DNA of 64,000 nucleotides from contig JAFRZL010000049.1 in NCBI GenBank assembly GCA_017442535.1, positions 18,597 through 82,596 on the forward strand. Reading direction: 5' to 3'. A program made the translations under genes and the position numbers. Shown here one piece after another: positions 7,638 through 16,966 of the stretch. The notes under the pieces were generated by a model, which did no database searches, was not told where the DNA came from, and saw only the letters and a list, made by a program, of their open reading frames with translations. The first letter of the stretch is position 1. Every line of letters begins with the position of its first letter. Source of the DNA: Bacillota bacterium (GTDB taxonomy: Bacteria; Bacillota; Clostridia; Lachnospirales; Bianqueaceae).

Positions 7638-8693
7638 ATGAATGTGAGTTTGATACCGGTCCGGATCCGGCTGCGGGATGAGCAGCATCAGCGGGAGCTG
7701 GTTCGTTTCCTGCGTCATCATTATGAGAAGGAGATTCGAGTGACCGAGGCGGAGGAAGGGATCCTGCTGACAGACGAGGAGGGAAATGCCCCCGGCCGGA
7801 TTATGCTTCGGCCCGACAGGGATGGGAATGATCCGGAAAGCCTGTGGCAGAGTGCGGACGTGATCGCAAAGATGCTGATTCGGCAGAGCCGGGCGTCTGA
7901 CATGGAGAGCCGGAACGAATTAAGTGAGGCGCCTCTGGGCGAATTCCACGAACCCGGCGTCTGGCGGCGGTTTCCTTCCCTGTGTTGTGTATACTCGCCT
8001 GCCGGAGGATGCGGCAAGACGACTTTTTCAATGGCTTATGCCGAGATCCTGGCGAGGAAATACCCGCAGAAGAAAGTCCTGTACTGGAATCTGGAGGGGG
8101 CCTCGGATTGGAAGCTTTTTATGCAGGCCGAGGGCCGGTATCAGATGACCGATTATATATACGGGATTCTGATCGGCGAGAAGGATCAGATGGGGGATGA
8201 TCTGGAAGAAATGGCTGTCAGGCAGGAGAACGGGATTTATTTTATCAGGCCGGGTGCGTCACTGCGCGATCTGGCGGATTTGGATTATGAAGATCTGATC
8301 CATGTGCTGGAAGCCATGTCCGGGAGCTTTTCATATATTATATGCGACATGAATACGGCATTTGAACCCATCAACAGCCCCCTCCTCCGGATGGCGGGAA
8401 GACGTTATCTGATCCTGGGCCATACAGCAGGAGCTTCTTATAAGTTTAGAGATTTTGTGGATCATCTGGAATACAGAGGGCTTAAGAATGAGTTGTTCGA
8501 TGAGAGGACGGTGGTACTGTGCCCCTCTAATACGACTGAGCCCACATGGCTCCGGGGGAAAGAAGCCGCGGTGGAACGGCTGCCGGTACTGCCACATCCT
8601 TCCCGGCTGTACAGGGAAGCAGGCGGCAAACTGAGATTCAGGACGGACAGTGATTTTTATGGAAGAATTCAGCAAATGGTCGGGATGTCATGA
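7638..8693 (+). CDS. TadZ/CpaE-like pilus-assembly ATPase
   Basis: 351 residues. A weakly conserved N-terminal region (1-110) is followed by a MinD/ParA-type ATPase domain with a Walker A loop PAGGCGKTTF at residues 121-130 and a downstream IICDMNTA segment at the Walker B position. TadZ/CpaE proteins place the Tad secretion machine in the cell. The ATG at 7638 is preferred because CGGAG lies eight bases before it; an upstream in-frame ATG at 7614 has no spaced ribosome site. It is first in the Tad operon, and its 3' end overlaps the next gene by 35 bases. Confidence 0.78.
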   Translation: MNVSLIPVRIRLRDEQHQRELVRFLRHHYEKEIRVTEAEEGILLTDEEGNAPGRIMLRPDRDGNDPESLWQSADVIAKMLIRQSRASDMESRNELSEAPLGEFHEPGVWRRFPSLCCVYSPAGGCGKTTFSMAYAEILARKYPQKKVLYWNLEGASDWKLFMQAEGRYQMTDYIYGILIGEKDQMGDDLEEMAVRQENGIYFIRPGASLRDLADLDYEDLIHVLEAMSGSFSYIICDMNTAFEPINSPLLRMAGRRYLILGHTAGASYKFRDFVDHLEYRGLKNELFDERTVVLCPSNTTEPTWLRGKEAAVERLPVLPHPSRLYREAGGKLRFRTDSDFYGRIQQMVGMS

Positions 8694-9885
8694 TGAGAAA
8701 CGCTATCAGTATCTGCGGAGGGTTGTACAGGAGAAGCTGGGGACGGAGCAGGAGGAATCGGATGCTCAGGTACGCAGGCAGATCAGTGAATCTATTACCG
8801 AGAGTGCCGGAGAGAAATATATCTCTGTTAAGGAAAGAGTCCGTCTTGGACGGCGCCTCTTCGATTCTCTGCGGGGTCTGGACATTTTGCAGCCGTTACT
8901 GGAAGATGCTGAGATCACGGATATCATGGTGAACGGACTATCTCGGATTTATGTGGAAAAAAACGGACAGCTAGTCTGCACAGGTCTCAGGTTCGAATCG
9001 ATCACCAGGCTGGAGGATGTGATCCAGCAAATCGTCGGAAGTGTGAACCGCCAGGTCAACGAATCGCGGCCCATCGTGGATGCAAGGCTGGCGGACGGAT
9101 CCCGGGTTAATGTTATTTTGCCCCCGATTGCACTGAACGGCCCGATCCTGACCATCCGCAAATTTCGCAAAGACCCGATCCGTATGGAGGAAATGCTGCA
9201 GTGGGGGACGATCACCGAGGAGGCAGCGCTGTTTCTGAAACAGGCTGTAGAAAGCCGCTATAATATTTTTGTATGTGGAGGGACCGGGGCCGGTAAAACG
9301 ACCCTGCTGAATGTTTTGTCCAATTATATTCCCCCGCAGGAAAGGATCATTACGATCGAAGATGCCGCAGAGCTGAGGCTGTCCTCGCTGGATAATGTGG
9401 TGACACTCGAGACCCGCAATGGCGGTGTCGACGGCAAAGGAATCGTCACGATCCGCGAATTGATCCGGACCAGCCTCCGGGCCCGACCGGACCGTATCAT
9501 CGTAGGAGAAATCCGCGGAGCGGAAGCACTGGATATGCTTAGCGCCATGAACACGGGACACGAAGGAAGCCTTAGTACCGGGCATTCTAACTCGGCGGAA
9601 GACATGATCTCCAGGATTGAAACGATGGTACTGATGGGGGCTTCACTGCCGATGGCGGCTATCCGGCAGCAGATTGCTTCTGCGATCGATCTGTTTGTCT
9701 ATATTACGCGCATGGCCGGAGGGCAGCGTAGGGTGACACAAATTATGCAGGTCAGCGGTATGCAGGACGGCAATGTGTGGCTGGAACCGCTTTTCAGCTG
9801 GCAGGAGGACCGACTCCTTCGAACGGAGGCGGCACTGCGCCGCAGGAAGGGTATTTTTCAGACATATGAAGAAGGACGGACATAA
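8659..9885 (+). CDS. tadA: TadA/CpaF secretion ATPase
   Basis: 408 residues. It carries the CpaF/VirB11-type hexameric ATPase domain: ITDIMVNG in the N-terminal part, Walker A GGTGAGKTTLLN, the Asp-box IEDAAELRL, and Walker B/His-box segments (RIIVGEIRGAEALDML, NTGHEGSLSTGH). It drives pilin extrusion by ATP hydrolysis at the cytoplasmic face. The gene overlaps the tadZ-like gene upstream and the tadB gene downstream, so the operon is tightly coupled. The start at 8659 gives the family's usual length; an in-frame GTG at 8650 is possible. Confidence 0.93.
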   Translation: MEEFSKWSGCHDEKRYQYLRRVVQEKLGTEQEESDAQVRRQISESITESAGEKYISVKERVRLGRRLFDSLRGLDILQPLLEDAEITDIMVNGLSRIYVEKNGQLVCTGLRFESITRLEDVIQQIVGSVNRQVNESRPIVDARLADGSRVNVILPPIALNGPILTIRKFRKDPIRMEEMLQWGTITEEAALFLKQAVESRYNIFVCGGTGAGKTTLLNVLSNYIPPQERIITIEDAAELRLSSLDNVVTLETRNGGVDGKGIVTIRELIRTSLRARPDRIIVGEIRGAEALDMLSAMNTGHEGSLSTGHSNSAEDMISRIETMVLMGASLPMAAIRQQIASAIDLFVYITRMAGGQRRVTQIMQVSGMQDGNVWLEPLFSWQEDRLLRTEAALRRRKGIFQTYEEGRT

Positions 9886-10612
9886 TTCCGTGGCAGGACG
9901 GTACCTGCAGAAATTACCGGTGGGACTGGGCTGCGGCCTGGCTCTCGGCGGCATGTTATTTTTGTTCTTTAAGAGCATCTGGATGCTGCTTGCCGGAGGA
10001 GTATTGGGACTGTTTATCGGTCCTGTGATCTATATCAAGTGGCAGGAGAGGCGCGAATCCAGGCAAAGACGTAACGAATTCCGGGAGTGCCTCGAGATCA
10101 TGATTCCTGTTCTGCAGAGCGGCAGATCCATGGAAGGGACGATACGTGCTTTGCTGGAAACCGATATGGATGAGGAAGAAATGCCATGGATGTATCGAGA
10201 GCTTCAGATGGTCAGGCATGGGATGGAATTGAACCGCCCGGTCGAGGAGCTGTTCGAGGAATTGGGAGAGAGGAGCGGGATTACCGAAATCCGTGATTTT
10301 GCAGAGATACTCCGGATCGGGAAGCGCAGCAGCGGCGACATCACCGGTATGATGCGCGATACGGCCGGGATATTAAAAGATAAAATGGAAGCCGAAGAGG
10401 AACTGCGGGTGATTCTGGCTAAACGCAAGCTGGAGCAGCGGATCCTGGGAGGGATGCCTTTTGTGATTTTTATTATGCTCTGGACCATGTCCCCCGGCTA
10501 TCTGGAACCGCTTTATCAGTCGCTGGAAGGGAGGATGATTATGGTCGTCTGTGTGCTGATGATGGGTTTTAGTTATTATTTATCCTTCCGGATGGGACGG
10601 ATCACCATATGA
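9866..10612 (+). CDS. tadB: TadB-like type II secretion F-domain protein
   Basis: 248 residues. Two N-terminal membrane helices (about 17-52) lead into a cytoplasmic T2SF helical domain (about 75-200) with PVLQSGRSMEGTIRAL and FAEILRIGKRSSGDITGMM. Two C-terminal helices follow. It forms the inner-membrane platform with TadC. The ATG at 9866 is chosen over an upstream in-frame start (9773) because the family begins with a short cytoplasmic tail; the start lies inside the end of tadA (20-base overlap). Confidence 0.85.
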   Translation: MKKDGHNSVAGRYLQKLPVGLGCGLALGGMLFLFFKSIWMLLAGGVLGLFIGPVIYIKWQERRESRQRRNEFRECLEIMIPVLQSGRSMEGTIRALLETDMDEEEMPWMYRELQMVRHGMELNRPVEELFEELGERSGITEIRDFAEILRIGKRSSGDITGMMRDTAGILKDKMEAEEELRVILAKRKLEQRILGGMPFVIFIMLWTMSPGYLEPLYQSLEGRMIMVVCVLMMGFSYYLSFRMGRITI

Positions 10613-10621
10613 GGGAAGAAA

Positions 10622-12016
10622 ATGATCTGGATACTGATAGGACTGGAAGTAATTGGAGTGACGGGAGGAATTGTCCTTTATGCACTGCGCCCGGGACGGA
10701 TCAGGGATGAACCCCGAAAGGGCATCACTCGTTTTTTATATGCCGTTGGGGAATGGATCGTATCCAAAATTCCGTTAAGCCATCGAATGAATGAAGTTAC
10801 GCGGCTGGCCGGATCACTGCATCCGCAGATGTCTGCCAGAACGGCCTACCGCCGCTATGCGGCGGAGAGAGCCGGACAGATGTATGGACTCATGCTGCTG
10901 ACCAATCTGCTGCTGATTTTCGGAATCGGCGGAGCCAAAGCGTCCGTCGATGTCGGTTATGAAGTTCAGAGACCGGCCTATGGGGAAGCGGACAGAACAG
11001 AAACGCTGGTTGCGGTGGATGAAGAAGGACGTGAAGCGGAGATCAGGATATCTGTTCCCCACCAGGCGCCTAACCCGGAACAGGCCAGACAGGCGATTCA
11101 GGAGGCGGCAAAGGACTTGCTGGAACGCACAGAAAGGCTGAAGAAGACAGCAGAGGCTTTTATCCTGCCGACACAGCTTGGAGAGGTGACGGTTCAATAT
11201 ACATCGGACGAGGAAGTCTGGATCGGCAGTGACGGCTATGTGCGCTGGAGGACGGAACCGCTGGGTCAGGAACAATGGTTTGAAGCGACACTTTCCCTGG
11301 CCGGAGAAGAGGAGATATACCGTTTTATGATCCTGCATGAAAGGATCCTGGAAGCGGATTTCCGGGAGCAGGTGGAGGAAGCGGTGAATCTTGCGGAATT
11401 GACCGATGATACCTTTGTGCTCCCCGATCAGGCTGAGGGCAGGCGCCTTATGTGGGAGACTCCGGATGAACAGAAAGGTATCGGCAGAATGATACTGTTA
11501 TTATGGCTTCTGCCGCTGGGTATCATTCCGCTTGGCCGGAGTGAATTAAGGCATATGCGCAAAGACAGAAATAAGCGGATGGAAGCATCTTATCCGCTGA
11601 TGCTGCAGAAATTGACAATATATCTTAGTGCAGGTCTCAGCATTCAGGCTGCATGGGAGAGAATCGCACAGAAAGGGGATCCCAAGGATCCGCTAATGGA
11701 AGAAATGAGAGTCACCCGGGTTCAGATCCGGAACGGAATGTCCGTTCAGACGGCTTTTCTGGAATTTGGGAAAAGGGTGCAGAATGCAGAGTTGAGGCGA
11801 CTTGCCAATATGCTTTGCAGAGATCTGCGCAGGGGTAATGAATACTTGTTGGATAAACTGACGGAGCTGAACAGGCAGGCTTGGGACCGTCACAGAAAGA
11901 CCATCCAGATACAGTCAGAGGAAACCGAAACCAAAATGCTGATACCGATGATGCTGATGCTGGGTGCGATTCTGCTGATCGTAATGACTCCTGCCATGCT
12001 GACGCTCCGATTATAA
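10622..12016 (+). CDS. tadC: TadC-like F-domain platform protein with a large inserted domain
   Basis: 464 residues, much longer than ordinary TadC (about 300). An N-terminal helix (about 2-20) and a second one (about 88-105) are followed by about 180 mostly charged residues (about 108-285). A third helix (MILLLWLLPLGIIPLG) then precedes a standard T2SF domain (YPLMLQKLTIYLSAGLSIQAAW) and a last helix. The topology suggests the inserted segment lies outside the membrane. It pairs with TadB next door. The F-domain assignment is firm; the role of the insert is unknown and could be a contact with the pilin or cell wall. Confidence 0.8.
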   Translation: MIWILIGLEVIGVTGGIVLYALRPGRIRDEPRKGITRFLYAVGEWIVSKIPLSHRMNEVTRLAGSLHPQMSARTAYRRYAAERAGQMYGLMLLTNLLLIFGIGGAKASVDVGYEVQRPAYGEADRTETLVAVDEEGREAEIRISVPHQAPNPEQARQAIQEAAKDLLERTERLKKTAEAFILPTQLGEVTVQYTSDEEVWIGSDGYVRWRTEPLGQEQWFEATLSLAGEEEIYRFMILHERILEADFREQVEEAVNLAELTDDTFVLPDQAEGRRLMWETPDEQKGIGRMILLLWLLPLGIIPLGRSELRHMRKDRNKRMEASYPLMLQKLTIYLSAGLSIQAAWERIAQKGDPKDPLMEEMRVTRVQIRNGMSVQTAFLEFGKRVQNAELRRLANMLCRDLRRGNEYLLDKLTELNRQAWDRHRKTIQIQSEETETKMLIPMMLMLGAILLIVMTPAMLTLRL

Positions 12017-12031
12017 ATCGGGAGGAGCAAA

Positions 12032-12247
12032 ATGGAACAAAAGAATCAGATTAAGATGGCGGATGGCCGGAATTGGCTGCAAAAGGAATATAGCGGACTG
12101 GGAACACTGGAACTCGTGCTGATTATAGTGGTGCTCGTGGCCCTTGTCCTGATGTTTAAAGAGACGATTGTGGATTTTGTTGCCGGCATTCTGGACGGGA
12201 TCGAATCACAGGGAGGCACCTTTAATCCCACGTCGATCGTAAAATAG
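12032..12247 (+). CDS. flp: Flp1-type major pilin
   Basis: 71 residues. A charged leader of about 22 residues ends in GLGTLELVLIIVVLVALVL, with Glu near position +5 after the expected cleavage glycine and one long hydrophobic helix, as in Flp/Flp1 type IVb pilins. A short C-terminal tail (GILDGIESQGGTFNPT) follows. GGGAGG precedes the start. The leader is cut by the prepilin peptidase encoded at 15760 and the mature helix is polymerised into the fibre by TadA/B/C. Confidence 0.85.
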   Translation: MEQKNQIKMADGRNWLQKEYSGLGTLELVLIIVVLVALVLMFKETIVDFVAGILDGIESQGGTFNPTSIVK

Positions 12248-12249
12248 CC

Positions 12250-12759
12250 GTGAAAGACGGCGGATGCCTTTCCCGCGAATGGGAAGGGAGGCTGACCATT
12301 GAGATCGCGATCCTGCTGCCGGTTCTTTTTCTGCTCATGATCTGGCTGCTCAGAGTGCTCTTTGATTGGGGCACACAGGCGGTTGTGGATGGCATCGGCC
12401 ATCGGCTGGTATTGCTTTGCCAGAGCAAGTCGGGAGAAGATTGGCAGGAGGAAGCATACCGCGAGGCTTACAGCTGCGTTGAGAGCAACGGTCTCGCTAA
12501 CCGGCTGGAATTTCTGGACATCCATCGAGAGGATCATCTGCTGTATGCAACGGTCAGCGTGGAGCTTGAGATAAGGCATTTTATCTGGGGCAGCAGAAAA
12601 TTTGCTTCCGAAGAGAAAGCGGTTCTGTTCCAGAACGCGTCGACAAGGCAGAGAATGGATTTTATTTGGGAGGCCGGAGAATTACTTCCCGGGATCGGGC
12701 CTGCCCTTCGAGCATATCAGGAGAAGCTGATGGAGTGGGAGGCCGGGATGTCCGGTTAG
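12250..12759 (+). CDS. TadE-like pseudopilin
   Basis: 169 residues, probable GTG start at 12250, two bases after the flp stop codon. The N terminus has EGRLTIEIAILLPVLFLLMIW, which resembles the TadE signature (small residue, then V/I-E, then a hydrophobic helix), and a 120-residue extracytoplasmic domain follows. TadE-like minor pilins are processed by the prepilin peptidase and help fibre assembly or adhesion. Position right after flp supports the call. The domain itself is poorly conserved. Confidence 0.7.
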   Translation: MKDGGCLSREWEGRLTIEIAILLPVLFLLMIWLLRVLFDWGTQAVVDGIGHRLVLLCQSKSGEDWQEEAYREAYSCVESNGLANRLEFLDIHREDHLLYATVSVELEIRHFIWGSRKFASEEKAVLFQNASTRQRMDFIWEAGELLPGIGPALRAYQEKLMEWEAGMSG

Positions 12760-12768
12760 GAGGCTGAG

Positions 12769-14814
12769 ATGAAAGATAAACGGTATGCCGGAGGGATTAC
12801 AGTGTATTTCGCCATGATCGTGCTTTCGGTATTGATGCTGTTTCTGGCTGTTTTATGGCTGACCATGCGGTATGCGGAAAAAAACGATTGCCTTAGAATG
12901 ACACAGACAGCCGGAAATGCGGCTCTCGGGAGTTACCAGGAAGAACTGGCGGACTGGTACGGGCTATTCGGGACGGACAGAAGATGGCTGGAGAGGCGCG
13001 TACAAGGGTTTTTGCGGATGAATGAGAAGCTTCCCATCGGAAGGATCCGGCAGCTTCCTCAATATTTGCTGCAGCCTACGAATCTGTGGAAGGGATTGTT
13101 TGCTTACGAAAGTGAGCAGGTCGATGCAGTCACGCTGCATACGCTGGACGAGAAAGATATTCTGCTGGACCAGATTGATGACTTTATGGGTTACCATTTT
13201 GTGGAGGAAGGGATGGAGCTTCTCATGGGTTACCTAAAAGATCTGCAGGAGGCGGCTGACGGGAGCAGCATCGAGGCACGGTATGCCGGCCTTCAGCAGC
13301 TTATTCTGGAATATGGAGAAAACTATGAGAAGCTCGTCAGATGCTTTTATCCGGAGAGAGGAGCCAAAGTCTATATCACCATGACGGAGCAGGAAAAGTA
13401 CCGGCCGTCCATGCTGTACAGTGCTCTGCAGCGGCTTTCCGGAGGAGGAAAAACGATCTGGTATCCGGAAATTGTGGAGAAGGTGGACTGGTGGAGGCAA
13501 AATGCCGGGAAGCTGTCGCAGCAGAATGCGGAGGCGGCCCGGCTCCTCCGGATTATGTCCCGGCAGGTGGTTCAGATTCAGGATAAGATGAGGGATATGG
13601 ATTTATACATTTCCAATCTGAGTCAGGAAGAGCAGGCAGGGGACAGGGTCAAACGCATTGTGGAGGAAATAGCCGGAGTAAAGGACAAACTCTGGGGACT
13701 GCACGGAGAGATCGAACCTTTAATGGCGGATGTTTTGCGCAACGAAAAGCTGGCAGAAGCACTAACGGTTCCGCTGGAGCAGGTCATGACAGAGTATTGG
13801 CTGCTTCGGGATTTGCCGGATATAGTATTACAGAGGGCCTTGTCTGCAGCAGAGGGTTTTATGGATTATAAAGGCGATTTGAAGCTCGAATATGCACGGA
13901 GGAAGGGCGCCAGTCTGTGGGATCTGAGCGAGCTGCTGAGATGGATCCGCAAGTGGAAGATTGACTTGCATCCATATGGAGAGGATGAATGGATCATCAA
14001 TGATAATTCATGGGTGGATGAATTATGGGCTGATGATTCGCTGGAAGATGCACTGGATGCCGCCCGTGAGGGAGGCAAATCCCTTTTGGCACAAATCTAT
14101 GATAAAGCCGCGCTCATGGAATATGGTGTCGGAATGTTCTGCAATTTGCAGGACCAAGTGCAGGCAGAGAAAGGAAAAATCCCGGTCAACCTGCGGCATG
14201 AGACTTTTCCGGCAACGGTTTTCCGCAATGAAACCGAGTTTCTGATACATGGCAGTTATAATGAATACCGGAACTTAAAGGGGGTGCAGTACCGGATTCT
14301 CGGAATCCGTCTGATGATGAATCTGCTGCATCTGCTCACAGATTCGGAAAAACAGGCCAGGATACAGACGATTGCCGAAGGAACAGGCGGACTGATCGTT
14401 CCCGGTGTCGGGACAGGGATCGCCTATGGAGTGATCATTATAGCATGGGCTGCGGCCGAGTCCTACGTGGATTACAGTATACTGTTACAGGGCGGGAAGG
14501 TACCGATAGTAAAAACGGCTGATGAATGGCATACTTCGCTCGAAAAAGTGCTGAAGAAAAAAGCCGAGGAAGTCATGCAGGATAGCGAAGAAGCGAAAGG
14601 GTTGGATTATGAAACGTACTTGCGCATCCTGCTGCTGATGACGGACAGGGATACCTTGCTTAACAGGATGCAGGAATTGATCGAAAGAAATTTAAGAGCC
14701 GGGGGAGCGGGCGGATTTTCAATGGATGAAATGAGCGTGGCCTACAGAATTGTTACGGTTATCAGTGGACGGGTGGGAAGATATGAATCAGCGGCGATTT
14801 TCCGGTATGAATGA
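12769..14814 (+). CDS. DUF5702-type large surface protein of the Tad locus
   Basis: 681 residues. The N terminus KRYAGGITVYFAMIVLSVLM gives a single helix of the type seen in TadG/TadE proteins, followed by YAEKNDCLRMTQTAGNAALG and a long helical extracytoplasmic part. Near residue 540 a second hydrophobic stretch (GGLIVPGVGTGIAYGVIIIAWAAA) may be a membrane segment. Proteins of this kind (DUF5702) occur at this position in Clostridia Tad operons. AGGAGG precedes the ATG; the end overlaps the next gene by 32 bases. A fibre-associated or surface role is inferred from context only. Confidence 0.7.
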   Translation: MKDKRYAGGITVYFAMIVLSVLMLFLAVLWLTMRYAEKNDCLRMTQTAGNAALGSYQEELADWYGLFGTDRRWLERRVQGFLRMNEKLPIGRIRQLPQYLLQPTNLWKGLFAYESEQVDAVTLHTLDEKDILLDQIDDFMGYHFVEEGMELLMGYLKDLQEAADGSSIEARYAGLQQLILEYGENYEKLVRCFYPERGAKVYITMTEQEKYRPSMLYSALQRLSGGGKTIWYPEIVEKVDWWRQNAGKLSQQNAEAARLLRIMSRQVVQIQDKMRDMDLYISNLSQEEQAGDRVKRIVEEIAGVKDKLWGLHGEIEPLMADVLRNEKLAEALTVPLEQVMTEYWLLRDLPDIVLQRALSAAEGFMDYKGDLKLEYARRKGASLWDLSELLRWIRKWKIDLHPYGEDEWIINDNSWVDELWADDSLEDALDAAREGGKSLLAQIYDKAALMEYGVGMFCNLQDQVQAEKGKIPVNLRHETFPATVFRNETEFLIHGSYNEYRNLKGVQYRILGIRLMMNLLHLLTDSEKQARIQTIAEGTGGLIVPGVGTGIAYGVIIIAWAAAESYVDYSILLQGGKVPIVKTADEWHTSLEKVLKKKAEEVMQDSEEAKGLDYETYLRILLLMTDRDTLLNRMQELIERNLRAGGAGGFSMDEMSVAYRIVTVISGRVGRYESAAIFRYE

Positions 14815-15790
14815 GAGAGGGTCCTTTACTGTTGAAGCGGCACTGGTTTTCCCTCTGTTTATCGTGATTTGGATCCCTTTCCTATATCTGGTGAAATATG
14901 TAGTCCTGTATGAGAACTTAAAAGAAAATGTTCATCAGACTGCCTATATTATGTCAGTGTCAGGCTATGCATTTGAACGCGCGGGGCTAAGAGATGTTCA
15001 GAATGCTTCATGGGGAGAAAAACAAATCGTTGACCTGGACGAGGCCACCGGAGGTTTGTCGGAAAAATGGCTTGAGTCGTTCGGAGAAAACGCGGACGTT
15101 CTTGCCGGTGCGCTGCAGTATTGTGAGAGGATTCTGGATCGTGGGATCGGTGCAGATAAGGTGCTGGGACGGGAACTGTGGAAACTAGCCGTGGACGAAA
15201 CAGGAGTCCTGGCTGCCGGAGCGATTTCGGGTGCCCTGACTGATAAACAAATCTGGAGGACGTTTGGAGCGGAAGGTCCTCCCAGGTTTTCCTATTCTGA
15301 GTTCTTTTACCGGCAGGGGGACGTTAGTGACTGGATTTCTCTGGTCGCTTATCTGCCGATTAGGTGGCCTGACCCGTTTGGCTTTTTTTCGGAACAGAAT
15401 ATCGTTGTCAGCGAGCAGACGCGGGCATTTGTCGGATTGTCATCAAGGAGAACTGAGATTGAAAAAGAAGAGACCGCAGAGGAAGAATCTGCAACGTATT
15501 ACCGGATTGGAGGAGGAATCCACTATCATGTACTCAGCTGCTACCTGATTGCCAAGGATACGGTTATGTTGACAAGAGAAGAAGCAATGAGCCGGAAATA
15601 TCGGAAATGTGATCAATGCCACAGCGGTAAAAGCGAAATCGTATACGTGACGCCGCGAGGGGAATGTTATCATCGGGCAAACTGCCCCTGCCTTTTTCCG
15701 GATGTTCATGAGCTTTCTGAGGAAGAACTGGCAAGCGGCAAGTACACACCGTGTGCACTATGTCTGTCAGACGGCGGGTGGTTTTCGTGA
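14783..15790 (+). CDS. TadE-like protein with a C-terminal cysteine-rich Ada-like module
   Basis: 335 residues. The N-terminal MNERGSFTVEAALVFPLFIV is a strong TadE pseudopilin signature (S-F-T-V-E plus helix). After a variable middle, the C terminus (about 240-335) has YRKCDQC, then VYVTPRGECYHRANC and YTPCALC. The VYVT-G-xYH-xxC ... PCxxC pattern resembles the small metal-binding module appended to some secreted nucleases and related to the Ada zinc domain. Such a module on a pilus component is unusual. The ATG at 14783 is chosen by its purine-rich upstream GGGTGGGAAG. It overlaps both neighbours. Confidence 0.72.
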   Translation: MNQRRFSGMNERGSFTVEAALVFPLFIVIWIPFLYLVKYVVLYENLKENVHQTAYIMSVSGYAFERAGLRDVQNASWGEKQIVDLDEATGGLSEKWLESFGENADVLAGALQYCERILDRGIGADKVLGRELWKLAVDETGVLAAGAISGALTDKQIWRTFGAEGPPRFSYSEFFYRQGDVSDWISLVAYLPIRWPDPFGFFSEQNIVVSEQTRAFVGLSSRRTEIEKEETAEEESATYYRIGGGIHYHVLSCYLIAKDTVMLTREEAMSRKYRKCDQCHSGKSEIVYVTPRGECYHRANCPCLFPDVHELSEEELASGKYTPCALCLSDGGWFS

Positions 15791-16227
15791 TCTATTCGAT
15801 CTGTCTTGCGGTAATCCTGGGAGTTCTCGCGGCAGAAGATCTGCGGAAACACTCTTTGAAAGGCAGTACTTTGGTGATCTATTCTGCACTGGGGATGCTG
15901 ACCGCGCTGCTGCGCGTGATGGGCACAGGAAGTGAACTGCCCCTGTTGGATGCAGTCTTTATGATGGCGCTACTATTGCTGATAAGAGTGATATTAAAAG
16001 GACATGTCGGTACGGGGGACCTGTGGATACTGGCCGGCCTTCCCCTTTATCTGAAGAGCCATGAAATCTGGGAAGTTCTGTTCTGGGGAATTCTATGCAT
16101 GCTGCCGCCGGCGCTGATGCAGTGGATGGAAGAGAAAGATGGACGGGGAGGGCTTCCTTTCGTTCCGTTTTTATGGGCCGGCGTGATGATATTGATAGGG
16201 AGGTATTTGCAGTATGGCGATTATTAA
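15760..16227 (+). CDS. Prepilin peptidase, TadV/CpaA type
   Basis: 155 residues, about six hydrophobic segments. The two catalytic aspartates of the A24 family are visible in AAEDLRKHSLKG (near residue 25) and GTGDLWIL (the GxGD motif, near residue 86). It cleaves the leader of Flp and of TadE-like pilins at the cytoplasmic face. It lacks the methyltransferase domain of classical PilD, as expected for the Tad form. The start lies inside the previous gene (31-base overlap). Confidence 0.88.
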   Translation: MSVRRRVVFVIYSICLAVILGVLAAEDLRKHSLKGSTLVIYSALGMLTALLRVMGTGSELPLLDAVFMMALLLLIRVILKGHVGTGDLWILAGLPLYLKSHEIWEVLFWGILCMLPPALMQWMEEKDGRGGLPFVPFLWAGVMILIGRYLQYGDY

Positions 16228-16939
16228 AATGGAGCAGGAGAGAGGAAAGACGGTGGTTCGTGTCTCTCCCGAGCCCGGCACGGAGTGGATTCGGTATCAA
16301 AAGGAGATGGCGGTACACGGAATGCTGCCACATTTGCCACCGGTTGAGGAGACGGAAGAGGGAATCCTGGAATACAGACCCTTGGGGATCCCGCTGGAGG
16401 ATCATTTGAAGAAGCATCCGGAGGACGCAGGATTAGTAATGGAAGAGCTGCGGCAGATTCCTCTTGAAATGGAGGCAGCCCTGCTGGATGCGGGCCAGTG
16501 CAGGAGCGGACTCAAGGAATTGTTCTGGGATCAGCGAAAAAACAAACTTCAGGTGATTTTTGTACCGGAGGAGTCAGATATTTACTATTCCGAATGGCTG
16601 GAACTGGTCATGAAAGACATTGTACAACTGGGGATCTCTGAACAATGGGAAGCTGTGGACGTCTGTTATTGCTATGAATTCCTGTACAAGGTCTGGTTTG
16701 GAGGCTGGGAAGAGCCTGAGGATGATCCGGAGATTGAAGACTTGTCTGATTTTGCGGATGTATTTCCTGAGGAGGATGAATCAGCGGGCTCTGACCCGGA
16801 AGAAAAGGAGGAAGATCCGTTTCCCCTCTATCAATGGGAAGATGATCTGCCCGGTATTTCACTCTCCGAAGCGCAGGATCACAAAGCTGATAACCCGTTT
16901 TCCCGGCTTTTCAGCAAAAAGAGCCGTACTCCGAACTGA
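16214..16939 (+). CDS. DUF6382-like acidic protein closing the Tad operon
   Basis: 241 residues, cytoplasmic. The first 160 residues have an alternating strand/helix pattern with EYRPLGIPLEDHL and LFWDQRKNKLQVIFVP that I tentatively match to DUF6382, a domain often fused to FHA domains in Firmicutes. Here no FHA domain follows; instead residues about 165-215 are very acidic (EEPEDDPEIED, EEDESAGSDPEEKEED). The gene overlaps the peptidase gene by 14 bases, so it belongs to the operon. A regulatory or scaffold role is possible. Low certainty on the domain. Confidence 0.5.
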   Translation: MAIIKMEQERGKTVVRVSPEPGTEWIRYQKEMAVHGMLPHLPPVEETEEGILEYRPLGIPLEDHLKKHPEDAGLVMEELRQIPLEMEAALLDAGQCRSGLKELFWDQRKNKLQVIFVPEESDIYYSEWLELVMKDIVQLGISEQWEAVDVCYCYEFLYKVWFGGWEEPEDDPEIEDLSDFADVFPEEDESAGSDPEEKEEDPFPLYQWEDDLPGISLSEAQDHKADNPFSRLFSKKSRTPN

Positions 16940-16953
16940 TTCGGAGTACGGCT
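16922..16953 (+). terminator. Hairpin closing the Tad operon, overlapping the stop codon
   Basis: A 14-bp perfect stem (AGCCGTACTCCGAA with its complement). The 4-base loop CTGA contains the stop codon of the last gene. No T run follows, so it may stabilise the 3' end rather than terminate alone. Confidence 0.6.
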
Positions 16954-16966
16954 GCCGGCAATTCGA

